Counted from the first letter of the stretch, positions 35,343 to 45,460 are shown. The stretch is 64,000 bases of DNA from Dasania marina DSM 21967 (GCF_000373485.1 NZ_KB891585.1:17823-81822), one strand, 5' to 3'. The notes: a model not told the origin generated them from the sequence alone. Translations and numbers: made by a program.

Positions 35343-36362
35343 TTACTTGCTATTGTGGTTGTTTTTTTTGCCGCGAAATTGTTGTGGCGTTAAGCCTGTC
35401 CAGTTTTTAAAGGCGCGGTTTAATGAGGCCGATTCAGAAAATCCCACTAGCTGTGCAATATCGGCAATGTTCATATTACTGCGGCTGAGTTTATCCATGG
35501 TGAGGTCACGGCGTATCAATTCTTTGAGGTGGCGATAGCTGGTGTTTTCGGCGGCCAGTTTTCGGCCTAATGAGGTGCGGCTCATATGTAATGAGTCGGC
35601 TAATTGCTCTAGGGTAGGGAATTTTAGCTGCTCTCTGGATTGCTTCAAAATTAAAATTTTGATACGCGTTTCTAAGCTTGAATCTTTGCCGGGTATGGAT
35701 AAAAAATCATCAGGCAGGCGATTTAAAAAATCATACAGTTCGCTGCGTGAGCGCATAGGTTGCAAATCTTTAAAATCATCATTAAAAATTAGCGCGTTTC
35801 TTTCGCCATTAAAGTGTATGGGGCATTGAAACAATTCTTTATACACCGCTGAGTGGGCGGGCTCTGGGTAGGCAAATTCGGCATACAGCGGTTTTATTTT
35901 TTGATTACTAAACCAGCAGGCCAACCTATGCCAGTAGAATAAAATATATTCTATGCTGAAATGTTGCATATCGTGGTCGGGGGCGTGGTTGACTATGGTT
36001 AGCGCTTGCTTGTCTGCTACCGGCTCTAAGGACATGACTATGTCGCTGTCTACCAAGGTGTAAAAGCGTGTCATCTCCTTGAAAAAATGGGTGAAGTTGG
36101 CGCTGCGACGGGATAGCTTACAGGCGGTGGCAAAAGTACCGCGTTTACAGGGTCTTTGTGTGAAGCCTAAAAACTCATCATCTAGGGCGTCCCATAAGTA
36201 GCGCCACAGGGCGGAAAACTGCTGGTTGCTTACCGTGCTGTTGGGGTCGGCCAGTTTGGCATTATCAATATGGAGTGCCTCGCATATGGCTAGCGGCTGC
36301 AAACCTTGGCGCTGGGCGCTGGCGAGGGTGATATGAAAATAGTGAGCTGGGATATCAGACAT
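35343..36362 (-). CDS. AraC-family transcriptional regulator
   Basis: A 339-residue regulator with an N-terminal arabinose-binding-like domain (about 20-200) and a C-terminal AraC helix-turn-helix pair (about 235-335: TLEQLADSLHMSRTSLGRKL and IAQLVGFSESASLNRAFKNW with the GLTPQQFR end). This type (OruR/ArgR-like) often controls catabolism of small organic compounds. It lies 108 bp downstream of the acyl-CoA dehydrogenase gene on the same strand, but a terminator separates them. Target and effector are unknown. Confidence 0.9.
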   Translation of the reverse strand: MSDIPAHYFHITLASAQRQGLQPLAICEALHIDNAKLADPNSTVSNQQFSALWRYLWDALDDEFLGFTQRPCKRGTFATACKLSRRSANFTHFFKEMTRFYTLVDSDIVMSLEPVADKQALTIVNHAPDHDMQHFSIEYILFYWHRLACWFSNQKIKPLYAEFAYPEPAHSAVYKELFQCPIHFNGERNALIFNDDFKDLQPMRSRSELYDFLNRLPDDFLSIPGKDSSLETRIKILILKQSREQLKFPTLEQLADSLHMSRTSLGRKLAAENTSYRHLKELIRRDLTMDKLSRSNMNIADIAQLVGFSESASLNRAFKNWTGLTPQQFRGKKNNHNSK

Positions 36363-36424
36363 TAACCTTTACGGCCCTGTGGTTGGATTAGCGCTAGGGA
36401 TTATAAAGGGGTTTTAGCCAATAT

Positions 36425-36446
36425 AAAAAGGGCAGCGTCGCTACCC
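36425..36446 (-). terminator. Terminator after acyl-CoA dehydrogenase gene
   Basis: On the minus strand GGGTAGC-GAC-GCTGCCC (seven pairs, one G-T) is followed by five Ts, 25 bp beyond the stop codon. Confidence 0.75.
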
Positions 36447-36470
36447 TTAACATTGCAAGCAGTAGCTTAC

Positions 36471-38207
36471 TTAAAAAGCCGCGCTATCCATGCTCATGAT
36501 AGCGCTGTGATCGGCCATAATTTGCTGCTGCAAGCTCGCTATGCGCGGCAGCAAATTGCTGTAGTAAAACTCTGCCACTATCCGCTTGTTGCGGTGCAGT
36601 TCACTATCACTGCTAGCGGCAGCCGACATTTTTGCCCATAGATAGGCAAAGATCACATAGCCGATTAAATCCTGATAATAAACCGCAACGGCACCGATAA
36701 GCTCGGGCTGGCCTTGCGCTACGATATACTGGGTGCATTGCTGTAGGCTGTTGCAGGCATTTACTAGATCGGTTTTCATACTGGCGCTTAGCTCGGCGCT
36801 GTTGGCAAATTGCTGCGCTTCCTCTAACAGCGTCGTTACGCTGGCGCCTTGATTGGGCACTACTTTACGGCCTAATAAGTCCATGGCCTGTATGCCGTTA
36901 GTACCTTCATAAATTTGGGTGATGCGTACATCACGCACCAGTTGCTCTTGCCCCCACTCTCGTACGTAGCCGTGGCCGCCCAGCACTTGCTGCCCTAGCA
37001 GGCAGGCTTCTAAGCCGCGGTCGGTGCAGAAACTTTTTACGATAGGGGTCAGCAGAGCGACTTGTTCGGCAGCTTGCTGCTTGGCTTGCTCATCATCAGA
37101 GAACTTAGTGATATCTAGCAGGTTGGCGGCATAGGTGGTAAAGCAGCGGCTGGCCTCGGTAAAGGCGCGCATGGTTAGCAGCATACGGCGCACATCGGGG
37201 TGTACCAAAATACTCTCGGCCTGTTCGGGGCTTACCCCTTTGCGGCGGCCTTGCAGACGCTCGCGGGCATACTGGGAAGCACATTGATAGGAACGTTCAG
37301 CTGGGCCTATACCCTGTATGCCCACACCCACACGCTCGTAGTTCATCATGGTAAACATGGCCATGAGGCCGCGATTTTTCTCGCCGACTAAATAGCCGGT
37401 AGCGCCATCAAAGTTCATTACGCAGGTGGGGGAGGCTTTAATGCCCATTTTGTGTTCTATAGAGCCACAGCTAAGGCTATTGGCTGTGCCATCATCTAAA
37501 ATTTTAGGGACTAAAAACAGCGAGATGCCCTTGGGACCAGCGGGGGCGTCAGGTAGCTTGGCCAGTACTAAATGAATGATATTGCCGCTGAGGTCATGCT
37601 CGCCGCAAGTAATAAAAATCTTGGTGCCGCTAATGGCGTAGCTGTCATCACCAAGTGGTTCTGCTTTGCTGCGAATTATACCTAAGTCTGAGCCGGCGTG
37701 CGGTTCGGTTAAGCACATGGAGCCGGACCATTCACCGCTATACATTTTAGCGAGGTATTTTTGTTTCAGTTCATCGCTGCCGTGTTCGTCTAAAGCGAAG
37801 CAGGCACCGGCGGTGAGCATGGGTAATAGCGAAAAGGCTAAGTCGGCGGAGGCAAACATTTCTTCGCAGTGTACGGTTAGTGCTTTGGGCATGCCCATAG
37901 CGCCAAATTCTGGGTTGCCGGTTAGGCCGCCCCAGCCACCTTCACTCACCGCTTGGTAAGCTGCTTTGTGGCTCTCGGTGGTGATGACTTTTCCCTCGGA
38001 GTATGTGCAGCCCTGTTCGTCGGATTCGCGGCTACCGGGCGCTATCATTTCACGGCTGAGCTTGGCGCATTCGGCTAGCATGGCGGCGGCGGTGTCAGCA
38101 TCGACGCGCTCGGCTAGTATAGGATTGTCGGCCCATTGTTGAGGTAAGTTGAAAACCTCGTTAAGCAAAAAGGCAATATCGTCGATAGGAGGATTAAATT
38201 CTGACAT
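36471..38207 (-). CDS. Acyl-CoA dehydrogenase (long form, with C-terminal extension)
   Basis: FAD enzyme oxidising an acyl-CoA to the enoyl-CoA. The 578 residues exceed the usual 380 because an extra C-terminal helical domain (about 440-578) is present, as in long ACADs of pseudomonads. Family motifs: MCLTEPHAGSDLGIIRSKAE (FAD/substrate loop), KMGIKASPTCVMNFDGATGYL, and QVLGGHGYVREWGQEQLVRD with the likely catalytic region. I use the ATG at 38207, which has GGAAGTGAG upstream, rather than the Met five codons earlier. Chain length is not predictable. Confidence 0.9.
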   Translation of the reverse strand: MSEFNPPIDDIAFLLNEVFNLPQQWADNPILAERVDADTAAAMLAECAKLSREMIAPGSRESDEQGCTYSEGKVITTESHKAAYQAVSEGGWGGLTGNPEFGAMGMPKALTVHCEEMFASADLAFSLLPMLTAGACFALDEHGSDELKQKYLAKMYSGEWSGSMCLTEPHAGSDLGIIRSKAEPLGDDSYAISGTKIFITCGEHDLSGNIIHLVLAKLPDAPAGPKGISLFLVPKILDDGTANSLSCGSIEHKMGIKASPTCVMNFDGATGYLVGEKNRGLMAMFTMMNYERVGVGIQGIGPAERSYQCASQYARERLQGRRKGVSPEQAESILVHPDVRRMLLTMRAFTEASRCFTTYAANLLDITKFSDDEQAKQQAAEQVALLTPIVKSFCTDRGLEACLLGQQVLGGHGYVREWGQEQLVRDVRITQIYEGTNGIQAMDLLGRKVVPNQGASVTTLLEEAQQFANSAELSASMKTDLVNACNSLQQCTQYIVAQGQPELIGAVAVYYQDLIGYVIFAYLWAKMSAAASSDSELHRNKRIVAEFYYSNLLPRIASLQQQIMADHSAIMSMDSAAF

Positions 38208-38422
38208 GATGCTCACTTCCAATAGTAGTGTGGTTAGCTAAGTATTGTGTATTAGAGCTGGGCTTACTTGGCGGCTTTTCCCAGTTTTCATGGCTTTTCG
38301 GCTCTATATTGCCTTTAACGCAGTCTAAAGTCGCCGAATATGCTGTATTGACTATAGTGTAGGATGACGAAAACGTGCTTCATCGTGAATAACAATAAAC
38401 AAAGTATTAAGGTGTAAGCCGT

Positions 38423-39949
38423 ATGCGTAAAACCCTAAAACACGTGCTGTTAAGCGTGCTCGCCGTGCTGTTGCTGTTATTGTTGGCAATAAAGCTGTGG
38501 CTGGGGGCGGAATTTACCACCACCGCCAAAATCTTACTCAACACTATTAGCGGTTACAGCATAGCCAGCCCCAGCCAGCAGCAAATAGATCAGCGCTTTA
38601 AGGTGCCGCCCGGATTTAGGGCGACGGTTTATGCTAGTGACTTAGGCAAGGCGCGGATGCTGGCCATGAGTACGGCAGGTGACTTGCTGGTTAGCCAACC
38701 GCGCTTGGGTAGCGTGACCTTATTGCGGCGCGATAGTAACCATGATGGTCTACCCGATGGCCGCAGTGTGCTATTACAAGGTTTAACTCGCCCTCACGGC
38801 TTACAGTTACTGAACGGCTGGCTGTATGTGGCGGAGTCACAGCAAATAGGCCGCATAGCGTTTGATGAACGCTTGGGCGAGGTGCAGGGTCAATATCAAG
38901 TGCTGATTACTGGCCTCAGTGACAGCGGTAATCACTGGACCAAATCCCTGCGCGCCGGTGCCGATGGCTGGATATATGTGAGCTCCGGTTCCAGTTGTAA
39001 TGTGTGTGTAGAAGACGATAAGCAGCGCGCCGCGATTAGTCGCTTCAACAGTAATGATGACCATCCTAAGTTAGCGTTATTTGCCAGCGGCCTGCGCAAT
39101 AGCGTGGGCATGGATTGGTCACCTTGGCAGCAGGCCTTATACGCCACCGACAATGGCCGTGATTTGTTGGGTGATGATTATCCACCCTGTGAGCTAAACC
39201 GGATAGAGCAGGGCGGTTTTTACGGCTGGCCCTATATTAATGGTTTTGCCGATTTAGACCCAGATTTTGGCGCGGGCCAGCAGCATTTGTTAGCTACGGC
39301 TATATCACCGGTACACGGTTTTCGCGCCCATAACGCGCCTTTGGGGATGCGCTTTATTGATGGCCGCGACTGGCCAGCGCAGTATCACAAAACTGCTTTG
39401 GTGGCTTTACATGGATCTTGGAATCGCTCCACCCGCGATGGCTATAAGGTGGTGTCGTTACACTGGCAGCCCAATGGTAAGTTGTTAGAGCGGGATTTCA
39501 TGACGGGTTTTCTAGCCTCGGATAGCGCACAACCACAGGGTGAATCGGTCATAGGGCGGCCAGTGGATATAGCTCAGGGCAGCGATGGCGCGGTGTATAT
39601 TTCGGATGATTACTCAGGCACGATTTTTAAAGTGACCTATAGCGAAGAGGATGCAGTGGCCAGCAGCAATAGAGTTGCAGCTAAGCCCGTAGCCAGCAGC
39701 AACCCCGTCACTGTGGAATTGCAGCAGCAGGGTGCTACGGTATTTAAGCATTACGATTGCGGCAGTTGTCACGACCCGCGCCATGCCCGAGCCAATCGCC
39801 CAGTCAGGCCGCTAAAGGATTTGGCTAGCCGCTATAACAGTGCAAGCTTACAGGAGTTCTTTCTCAGCCCGACACCGCCTATGCCTCTCTACCCGCTAAG
39901 CGAACAGCAGCGGCAGGCCTTGGCGGCTTATCTGCTGAATAATCCTTAG
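38423..39949 (+). CDS. Sorbosone-dehydrogenase-like PQQ protein with cytochrome c domain
   Basis: A 508-residue exported protein. An N-terminal hydrophobic segment (about 8-28) anchors or exports it. A six-bladed propeller of the glucose/sorbosone dehydrogenase type follows (FKVPPGFRATVYASDLGKAR, LTRPHGLQLLNGWLYVAE, FRAHNAPLGMRFIDG, VVALHGSWNRSTRDGYKV-like stretch). A C-terminal class I cytochrome c carries the haem site CGSCH at Cys446-His450 with a later Met. It likely oxidises a sugar or aldehyde in the periplasm and passes electrons to the respiratory chain; PQQ use is by family. The stop overlaps the convergent tag gene by 4 bp. Confidence 0.85.
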   Translation: MRKTLKHVLLSVLAVLLLLLLAIKLWLGAEFTTTAKILLNTISGYSIASPSQQQIDQRFKVPPGFRATVYASDLGKARMLAMSTAGDLLVSQPRLGSVTLLRRDSNHDGLPDGRSVLLQGLTRPHGLQLLNGWLYVAESQQIGRIAFDERLGEVQGQYQVLITGLSDSGNHWTKSLRAGADGWIYVSSGSSCNVCVEDDKQRAAISRFNSNDDHPKLALFASGLRNSVGMDWSPWQQALYATDNGRDLLGDDYPPCELNRIEQGGFYGWPYINGFADLDPDFGAGQQHLLATAISPVHGFRAHNAPLGMRFIDGRDWPAQYHKTALVALHGSWNRSTRDGYKVVSLHWQPNGKLLERDFMTGFLASDSAQPQGESVIGRPVDIAQGSDGAVYISDDYSGTIFKVTYSEEDAVASSNRVAAKPVASSNPVTVELQQQGATVFKHYDCGSCHDPRHARANRPVRPLKDLASRYNSASLQEFFLSPTPPMPLYPLSEQQRQALAAYLLNNP

Positions 39950-40539
39950 GCGCTAGTTGCGAGCTGTGCGCATATAGGCTGGCGGTAACAGCTAGTTAAA
40001 TGGTCATTAACCATGCCGGTGGCCTGCATAAAGGCATACATAATGGTGGGGCCTACAAAGTTAAAGCCGCGCTTTTTTAAGTCTTTACTCAGTTGCTCAG
40101 ATACAGTGGTTGCCGCAGGCAAGTCTGTTACGCTGGTATAGCTGTTTTGTAAGGGTTGATGATTAACATAGCTCCATAAGAAATGATTCAAGGAACCAAA
40201 TTCATTTTGTATGGCCATAACAGCCTTAGCATTATTGCGCACAGAATAAACTTTTAAGCGGTTGCGTATAATAGCGGGGTTGGTTAACAGCTTATCGAGT
40301 TTTTTATCGCTGTAGCCGGCGACTTTTTTGATATTGAAATCATCAAACAGTTGCTTATAGGCATCGCGTTTACGCAGTACGGTAATCCAGGCTAAACCTG
40401 CTTGGGCACCTTCCAGCGATAAAAACTCAAACAGGCTTTGATCATCGTGCAGGGGTACACCCCACTCATGATCATGATAATGTTGATACAATTCATCGCC
40501 GTGACACCAGTCGCAGCGAGATAAACTTTTATTTGTCAT
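39946..40539 (-). CDS. tag: DNA-3-methyladenine glycosylase I
   Basis: Removes 3-methyladenine from DNA, the first step of base excision repair. The 197 residues start with RCDWC and contain YHDHEWGVP (zinc-binding region), FLSLEGAQAGLAWITVLRKR (base pocket) and the C-terminal GMVNDHLTSC with the remaining zinc ligands. Length and motifs match the Tag family. Confidence 0.95.
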   Translation of the reverse strand: MTNKSLSRCDWCHGDELYQHYHDHEWGVPLHDDQSLFEFLSLEGAQAGLAWITVLRKRDAYKQLFDDFNIKKVAGYSDKKLDKLLTNPAIIRNRLKVYSVRNNAKAVMAIQNEFGSLNHFLWSYVNHQPLQNSYTSVTDLPAATTVSEQLSKDLKKRGFNFVGPTIMYAFMQATGMVNDHLTSCYRQPICAQLATSA

Positions 40540-40588
40540 AACGAGTATCTTATAGTGGCTACACTGTAAGCACTTTAACGGAAAGCAT

Positions 40589-40636
40589 AGGCTAAGAAAA
40601 TATAAGACTAAGCAAATATAAGGCTAAGCAAACAAA
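40589..40636. repeat. Three tandem 16-bp repeats before the RND operon
   Basis: Units AGGCTAAGAAAATATA, AGACTAAGCAAATATA and AGGCTAAGCAAACAAA lie head to tail and end 5 bp before the ATG of the efflux adaptor gene. No ribosome site other than this repeat is present. Confidence 0.85.
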
Positions 40637-40641
40637 ACACT

Positions 40642-41793
40642 ATGATCACCAGTAACAGCAAAGCAATAAAATGGGCACTGCCTGTCATCATTATCATCAG
40701 TGCCTATGTGTTGGTACAAGTCATGATAGCGGCAAAAGCTACGCCGGCTAAAAAACCAGCAAAAGCCAGTGCCGCCTTGGTGGAAGTAGCTACGGTTAAT
40801 TTACAAGCGCTAAGCTTGGTTGTTAACTCTCAGGGCACGGTTAAACCCCAGCAACAAATCAATGTGCTCAGTGAAGTGGCCGGCACAGTGCTATCGGTGT
40901 CGCCACAGCTGGTCAATGGTGGCCGGGTGACTAAGGGCGATGTGTTACTGAAGATAGACCCCCTCAATTATGAAGTGGCTGTTGCTGAGGCGGCAGCCAA
41001 TTTAGCGCAGACTGAGCTCAACCTCGCCGATGAGCAGGCCGAATATAAACGCGGCGCAGCCTATGGCATACAAAACAAGGTGGCTAGTAGCTCTTTGCGC
41101 AGCCGTAAGGTGGCGGTAGTTGAGGCTGAGCACAAAGCCAGCCAAGAGCGCCTGCGCTTAGCCCAGCAACAGTTAAGTAAAACCAATATTACCGCGCCCT
41201 TTGATGCCTTGATCAGCAGCAAAGCAGTAGATGTTGGTCAGTATGTAGCGGTGGGAAATAATTTGATGACGCTGTTAGGTACTGCGCTAGCCGAGATTCA
41301 ATTACCCATTAGTTATAGCGAGCTGGCTTATTTGCCACAGCAGTTACCTGCGCCGGTAACCTTGCAGGCGCATCAGCAGCAATGGCAGGCGCAGTTACTG
41401 CGTGTGGATGGGCTAGTGGATGAGCAAACTCGAGTCGTCAATGTAGTCGCGCAAGTGCAGCAGCCTTATGCGTTGCAACCGCAGGCCTTAAGCATGGGCG
41501 TGTTTGTGCAGGCGCGTATACAGGGTAGGCAGCTTGAGCAGGCACTGAGGATCCCACTGTCAGCGATACATGGTGATGAAGTTTATGTGGTGGAAGAGGG
41601 GCGCTTGCAGCTACGCAAAGTGCATATTTATCGCCGTGAAAAACAACATGCAGTGATAGACAGCGGCTTAAACAACGGTGATCAAGTGGTGATGACCAAG
41701 CTCGATTTAATGATTGCGGGTATGGCAGTGAACACTAAGCTTAATCAAGCCTTACTGGCTGCACCGGTCGAGCCTGTAGAGGGCGCTAATTAA
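40642..41793 (+). CDS. RND efflux periplasmic adaptor (membrane fusion protein)
   Basis: A 383-residue HlyD-type adaptor linking an RND pump to an outer-membrane channel. N-terminal membrane anchor (about 10-30), lipoyl halves (VLSEVAGTVLSVSPQLVNGG and NITAPFDALISSKAVDVGQY), a helical hairpin between them, then beta-barrel and membrane-proximal domains. The pump gene overlaps by one base (TAATG). No channel gene is adjacent, so a channel encoded elsewhere must be used. Confidence 0.93.
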   Translation: MITSNSKAIKWALPVIIIISAYVLVQVMIAAKATPAKKPAKASAALVEVATVNLQALSLVVNSQGTVKPQQQINVLSEVAGTVLSVSPQLVNGGRVTKGDVLLKIDPLNYEVAVAEAAANLAQTELNLADEQAEYKRGAAYGIQNKVASSSLRSRKVAVVEAEHKASQERLRLAQQQLSKTNITAPFDALISSKAVDVGQYVAVGNNLMTLLGTALAEIQLPISYSELAYLPQQLPAPVTLQAHQQQWQAQLLRVDGLVDEQTRVVNVVAQVQQPYALQPQALSMGVFVQARIQGRQLEQALRIPLSAIHGDEVYVVEEGRLQLRKVHIYRREKQHAVIDSGLNNGDQVVMTKLDLMIAGMAVNTKLNQALLAAPVEPVEGAN

Positions 41794-44700
41794 TGTTGCA
41801 CGAGCGCGGTGTTATCGCTTGGATGGCGCGCAATTCTGTTGCCGCTAATTTGTTGATGTGGATAGTGATAGCTGCGGGTGTTAATGCATTATTTACTATT
41901 ACCAAAGAGGTGTTTCCCAGCTTTCCTTCGGAAGTGCTGACCATTACCGTGCCTTATCCGGGGTCCTCACCAGAGGAAGTGGAGCAGGGCATACTGATAA
42001 AAATCGAAGAACAAATTCAAGATTTAGTCGGTATAGACGAAATTATTTCTCGCGCTAGCGAAGGCAGCGGCGTGGTAACGGTGACGGTAGAGCCGGGTAC
42101 CGATATCGCCACCTTTATGAACAAGGTGAAGCTGCGCATAGACGGTATTTCCTCCTTCCCTATAGATGCCGAGCCGGCAATTATAGAGGAGCGCCTACAG
42201 CGCACCCGCGCGATCAACCTCACCTTATACGGTGAGTTAAGTGAACATGAATTAAAAAAACTGGCCGATAAAATACGTGATGATTTATTAGCGGTAGAGG
42301 GTATTACCCAAATTGATATGGTGGGCAGCCGCGATTACGAGATCAGCATAGAAATATCTGATGCGGCCTTGCAACAATATGGCTTGAGTTTTGATCAAGT
42401 CGTCACCGCTATACGTAATCAATCGAAAGATTTACCCGGCGGTAAATTGCGCACCGATAATGCTGCGATTACCTTGCGCTCTATAGGCCAGGCCTATACT
42501 GCCGATGAGTTTTCGGTGCTTACGCTCATTAATCGCCCCGATGGCACGCGTATTACGCTAGGGGATGTGGCGCAGGTTAGAGACGGTTTTGAAGACCAGC
42601 CAGTACTCAGCGAATTAAACCAAGTGCATGGTATTAGCTTGCAAATAGACCGGGTAGGCGAGCAGGATGTGCTGGCCATTAGTGAGCAGGTTAAACGCTA
42701 TGTGGCTGAACAGTCGCAATTACTACCTGCGGGGGTAGGCATTAGCTATTGGCAAGACCGCACCGAAATACTCAAAAGCCGTATTAATTTAATGTTGAGT
42801 TCAGCCTTTCAGGGCATGGTGTTGGTGTTGATCTCACTGGCCTTGTTGTTAGAACTGTCTTTAGCTATTTGGGTGGTGGTGGGCTTGCCCTTTTGCGTGC
42901 TGGGCACCATTTTTGTAATGGACTTAGCCTACGTTAATTTATCTATTAATATTGTTTCGTTGTTTGGCTTTATCTTGGTGCTGGGGATTTTGGTGGACGA
43001 TGCCATTGTCACCGCTGAAAGTGCCTATACCCAGTTAGAGGAGGAAAACGAGGGGGTGGATAGCATTATCCGCGGCGTGAAGCGGGTGGCGGTGCCGACT
43101 ACTTTTGGGGTGTTAACCACTATTTTTGCCTTTATGCCGTTGGTATTGGCCACCGAAGGCATCGCCCGTTTTTTTAGTGTGATGGCGCCGGTTATTATTG
43201 TTGCGCTGCTATTTTCTTTGTTAGAAACAAAATTAATTTTGCCTGCGCATTTACGTCATATCAAAATTCGTCGCAGCCATAAAGAGGGTGCAGATAAGGA
43301 GGCAGCTAAAGGCGCGATGGCGGTTTTTCGGCGGGCCCAGCATTATTGCAGCGGCAAGATGCAATCGTTTGCTGAGCAGCGCTATCAGCCGGCTTTAGAG
43401 TGGGCCTTGCGCTATCGCTATATAACCTTGGCTTTTTTTGTCGCGATATTAATACTGGCTTTGGGTTTGGTGCAATCGGGCATAGTACGGCAGGTTTTTT
43501 TCCCCTCGGTACCTTCCGACAGCATGTCAGTGACGATGACCCTGCCGCAGGGCAGCTCTTATAAATTAACCCACGACTACGCGTACCGTATAGAAAAGGC
43601 CGCCATGGCTTTGAATCAACATTACCACCAGATTAGTGGTAGTGATGTGGATGTGGTGAGGCAAATTTATACCTTGTCTGAGAGTGATACCCAAGCGGAG
43701 ATTAGAGTAGAGCTGATTAATAGTACCGAGCGCAGTATTACCTCGGTGGAGATAGCCCGCTGGTGGCGCGAGAAAATTGGCGAGTTGCCGGGCATTAAAT
43801 CTTTTACCATTGATGCCAATGCTGGCCATGCCGGCATTCCTATTGATATAGAGCTACAAAGTGCCGACTTAGAGCAACTGCGCCTAGCGTCGGAAGATAT
43901 ACGCAAGCAGTTGCTATTGTTTGATGGTGTGTTTGATGTGCGCGACACCTTTGATGCCGGCGGCCCAGAGATAGATGTGCAAGTCACCCCTGAAGGTGAG
44001 GCACTGGGCTTAGGCCAAGCTGAGTTGGCCAGACAAGTGCGGCAGGCTTTTTTTGGGGCTGAGGTGCAAAGAATACAGCGCGGCCGCCACGAGGTTAGAG
44101 TGTATGTGCGTTTTCCCGAGGACGAGCGCAATAGCTTAGAGACCCTGAGGCAGATGTGGGTGCAGTTGCCCGATGGTCGCAAAGTCCCCTTCGAGGTCGT
44201 GGGGCGTGCAATAGAGCGCAGCGGTGTTAGTGCCATCAATCGTATAGACCGACGCCGGGTGGTAAATGTACAAGCCGACGTCGACAAACTGAAAGTGTCG
44301 CCCGGTGATGTTATCGCTACCATTAACAGCGATATACTGCCCGAGGTGTTGCAGCGTTTCCCGGCGGTAAAATACCGTTTTACCGGTGAGGAAGAAGCCC
44401 GGGCTGAAAATATCGCCAGCTTAAGTACTGGTGTCTTGGTGATGCTAATGATTATTTATGCGGCGTTGGCTATACCGTTGCGTTCCTATGGCCTACCGCT
44501 CATTATTATGTCGGTAATCCCTTTTGGTGTAGTGGGGGCGATACTAGGGCACTTGCTGCTGGGGCAGGATGTCAGCATTATCTCTATAGTCGGTATTATC
44601 GCGCTTAGCGGCATAGTGGTGAACGATAGCCTAGTGCTGGTAGATTATATTAACCACCGCTATCGTAGTGGCAGTAGCTGGCATGAGGCGATAAAAGAGG

Positions 44701-44951
44701 CCGGCAAGCGCCGTTTTAGGGCGGTGATATTAACCTCGGTAACGACTTTTGCGGGCTTACTGCCGATACAATTGGAGCGTTCGATACAGGCACAGTTTTT
44801 AAAACCTATGGCGGTATCGGTAGCCTTTGGTGTGTTATTTGCTACCGTGGTTACTTTGATTTTAGTGCCCGTACTTTGCTATATCGCAGAGGATGTAAAG
44901 TTGTGGTTTAGGCGCTGCACGGGTAAATATAGCAAGCCGCTCAGTGAGTAG
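41793..44951 (+). CDS. RND-family efflux pump
   Basis: A 1052-residue proton-driven pump of the AcrB/HAE superfamily with twelve membrane helices in two halves. The proton-relay Asp pair is in helix 4 (VLGILVDDAIVTAESAYTQL), and the C-terminal half has the matching GIIALSGIVVNDSLVLVDY. The start LHERGVIAWMARNSVAANLL is typical of pumps paired with single adaptors in marine gammaproteobacteria. The substrate cannot be told. No local regulator is present; the AraC gene nearby is separated by four genes. Confidence 0.95.
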   Translation: MLHERGVIAWMARNSVAANLLMWIVIAAGVNALFTITKEVFPSFPSEVLTITVPYPGSSPEEVEQGILIKIEEQIQDLVGIDEIISRASEGSGVVTVTVEPGTDIATFMNKVKLRIDGISSFPIDAEPAIIEERLQRTRAINLTLYGELSEHELKKLADKIRDDLLAVEGITQIDMVGSRDYEISIEISDAALQQYGLSFDQVVTAIRNQSKDLPGGKLRTDNAAITLRSIGQAYTADEFSVLTLINRPDGTRITLGDVAQVRDGFEDQPVLSELNQVHGISLQIDRVGEQDVLAISEQVKRYVAEQSQLLPAGVGISYWQDRTEILKSRINLMLSSAFQGMVLVLISLALLLELSLAIWVVVGLPFCVLGTIFVMDLAYVNLSINIVSLFGFILVLGILVDDAIVTAESAYTQLEEENEGVDSIIRGVKRVAVPTTFGVLTTIFAFMPLVLATEGIARFFSVMAPVIIVALLFSLLETKLILPAHLRHIKIRRSHKEGADKEAAKGAMAVFRRAQHYCSGKMQSFAEQRYQPALEWALRYRYITLAFFVAILILALGLVQSGIVRQVFFPSVPSDSMSVTMTLPQGSSYKLTHDYAYRIEKAAMALNQHYHQISGSDVDVVRQIYTLSESDTQAEIRVELINSTERSITSVEIARWWREKIGELPGIKSFTIDANAGHAGIPIDIELQSADLEQLRLASEDIRKQLLLFDGVFDVRDTFDAGGPEIDVQVTPEGEALGLGQAELARQVRQAFFGAEVQRIQRGRHEVRVYVRFPEDERNSLETLRQMWVQLPDGRKVPFEVVGRAIERSGVSAINRIDRRRVVNVQADVDKLKVSPGDVIATINSDILPEVLQRFPAVKYRFTGEEEARAENIASLSTGVLVMLMIIYAALAIPLRSYGLPLIIMSVIPFGVVGAILGHLLLGQDVSIISIVGIIALSGIVVNDSLVLVDYINHRYRSGSSWHEAIKEAGKRRFRAVILTSVTTFAGLLPIQLERSIQAQFLKPMAVSVAFGVLFATVVTLILVPVLCYIAEDVKLWFRRCTGKYSKPLSE

Positions 44952-44997
44952 CAGGCTTAAATTTTTTGATTAATCGGTAATAAAACTAAGGATGACT

Positions 44998-45408
44998 ATG
45001 TTAAAAAAAATACTATCTATGGCAGTGCTAATGGCTGCGGTAGGGCAGGCTGCAGCGCAAACGGCTTCACCGGCAGGGGCGATGGCGTATATTATTAGTC
45101 CCGTTGATGGTGCTGTGGTTAGTTCGCCGCTTACCGTTACCTTTGGCTTAAAAGGTATGGGGGTTGCTCCAGCGGGTACCGATAGGGCGAATACCGGGCA
45201 CCACCATTTATTGGTTGATGCCAAGGGTCTGCCCGCGGTTGGCCAGCCTATGGGGGCAGATGTGATACATTTTGGTGGCGGCCAAACCGAAACCAGCTTG
45301 GCGTTAGCACCGGGCAAGCATACCCTGCAGCTTATTATGGGCGATATGGGGCATGTACCTCACCATCCGGTAGTGGTATCAAAAGTAGTAACGATTACAG
45401 TGAAGTAG
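44998..45408 (+). CDS. DUF4399 periplasmic protein
   Basis: A 136-residue exported protein with a signal peptide (MLKKILSMAVLMAAVGQAAA). The body carries the DUF4399 pattern: ISPVDGAVVSSPLTVTFGLK, GHHHLLVDA and IHFGGGQTE, rich in His. The function of the family is unknown; the His cluster might bind metal, by inference. I choose the ATG at 44998, since AAGGA lies 5 bp upstream; the ATG at 44992 would overlap that site. Confidence 0.85.
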   Translation: MLKKILSMAVLMAAVGQAAAQTASPAGAMAYIISPVDGAVVSSPLTVTFGLKGMGVAPAGTDRANTGHHHLLVDAKGLPAVGQPMGADVIHFGGGQTETSLALAPGKHTLQLIMGDMGHVPHHPVVVSKVVTITVK

Positions 45409-45420
45409 GGCGGCTAAGAG

Positions 45421-45448
45421 CGGCGCTTAAACCATAGGTTTAGCGCCG
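45421..45448. terminator. Hairpin between convergent genes
   Basis: CGGCGCT(T)AAACC-ATA-GGTTTAGCGCCG forms a 12-pair stem with one bulged T, 12 bp after the DUF4399 stop. There is no T run on either strand, so it may only partly terminate. Confidence 0.5.
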
Positions 45449-45460
45449 TGGTGAGCGTGG

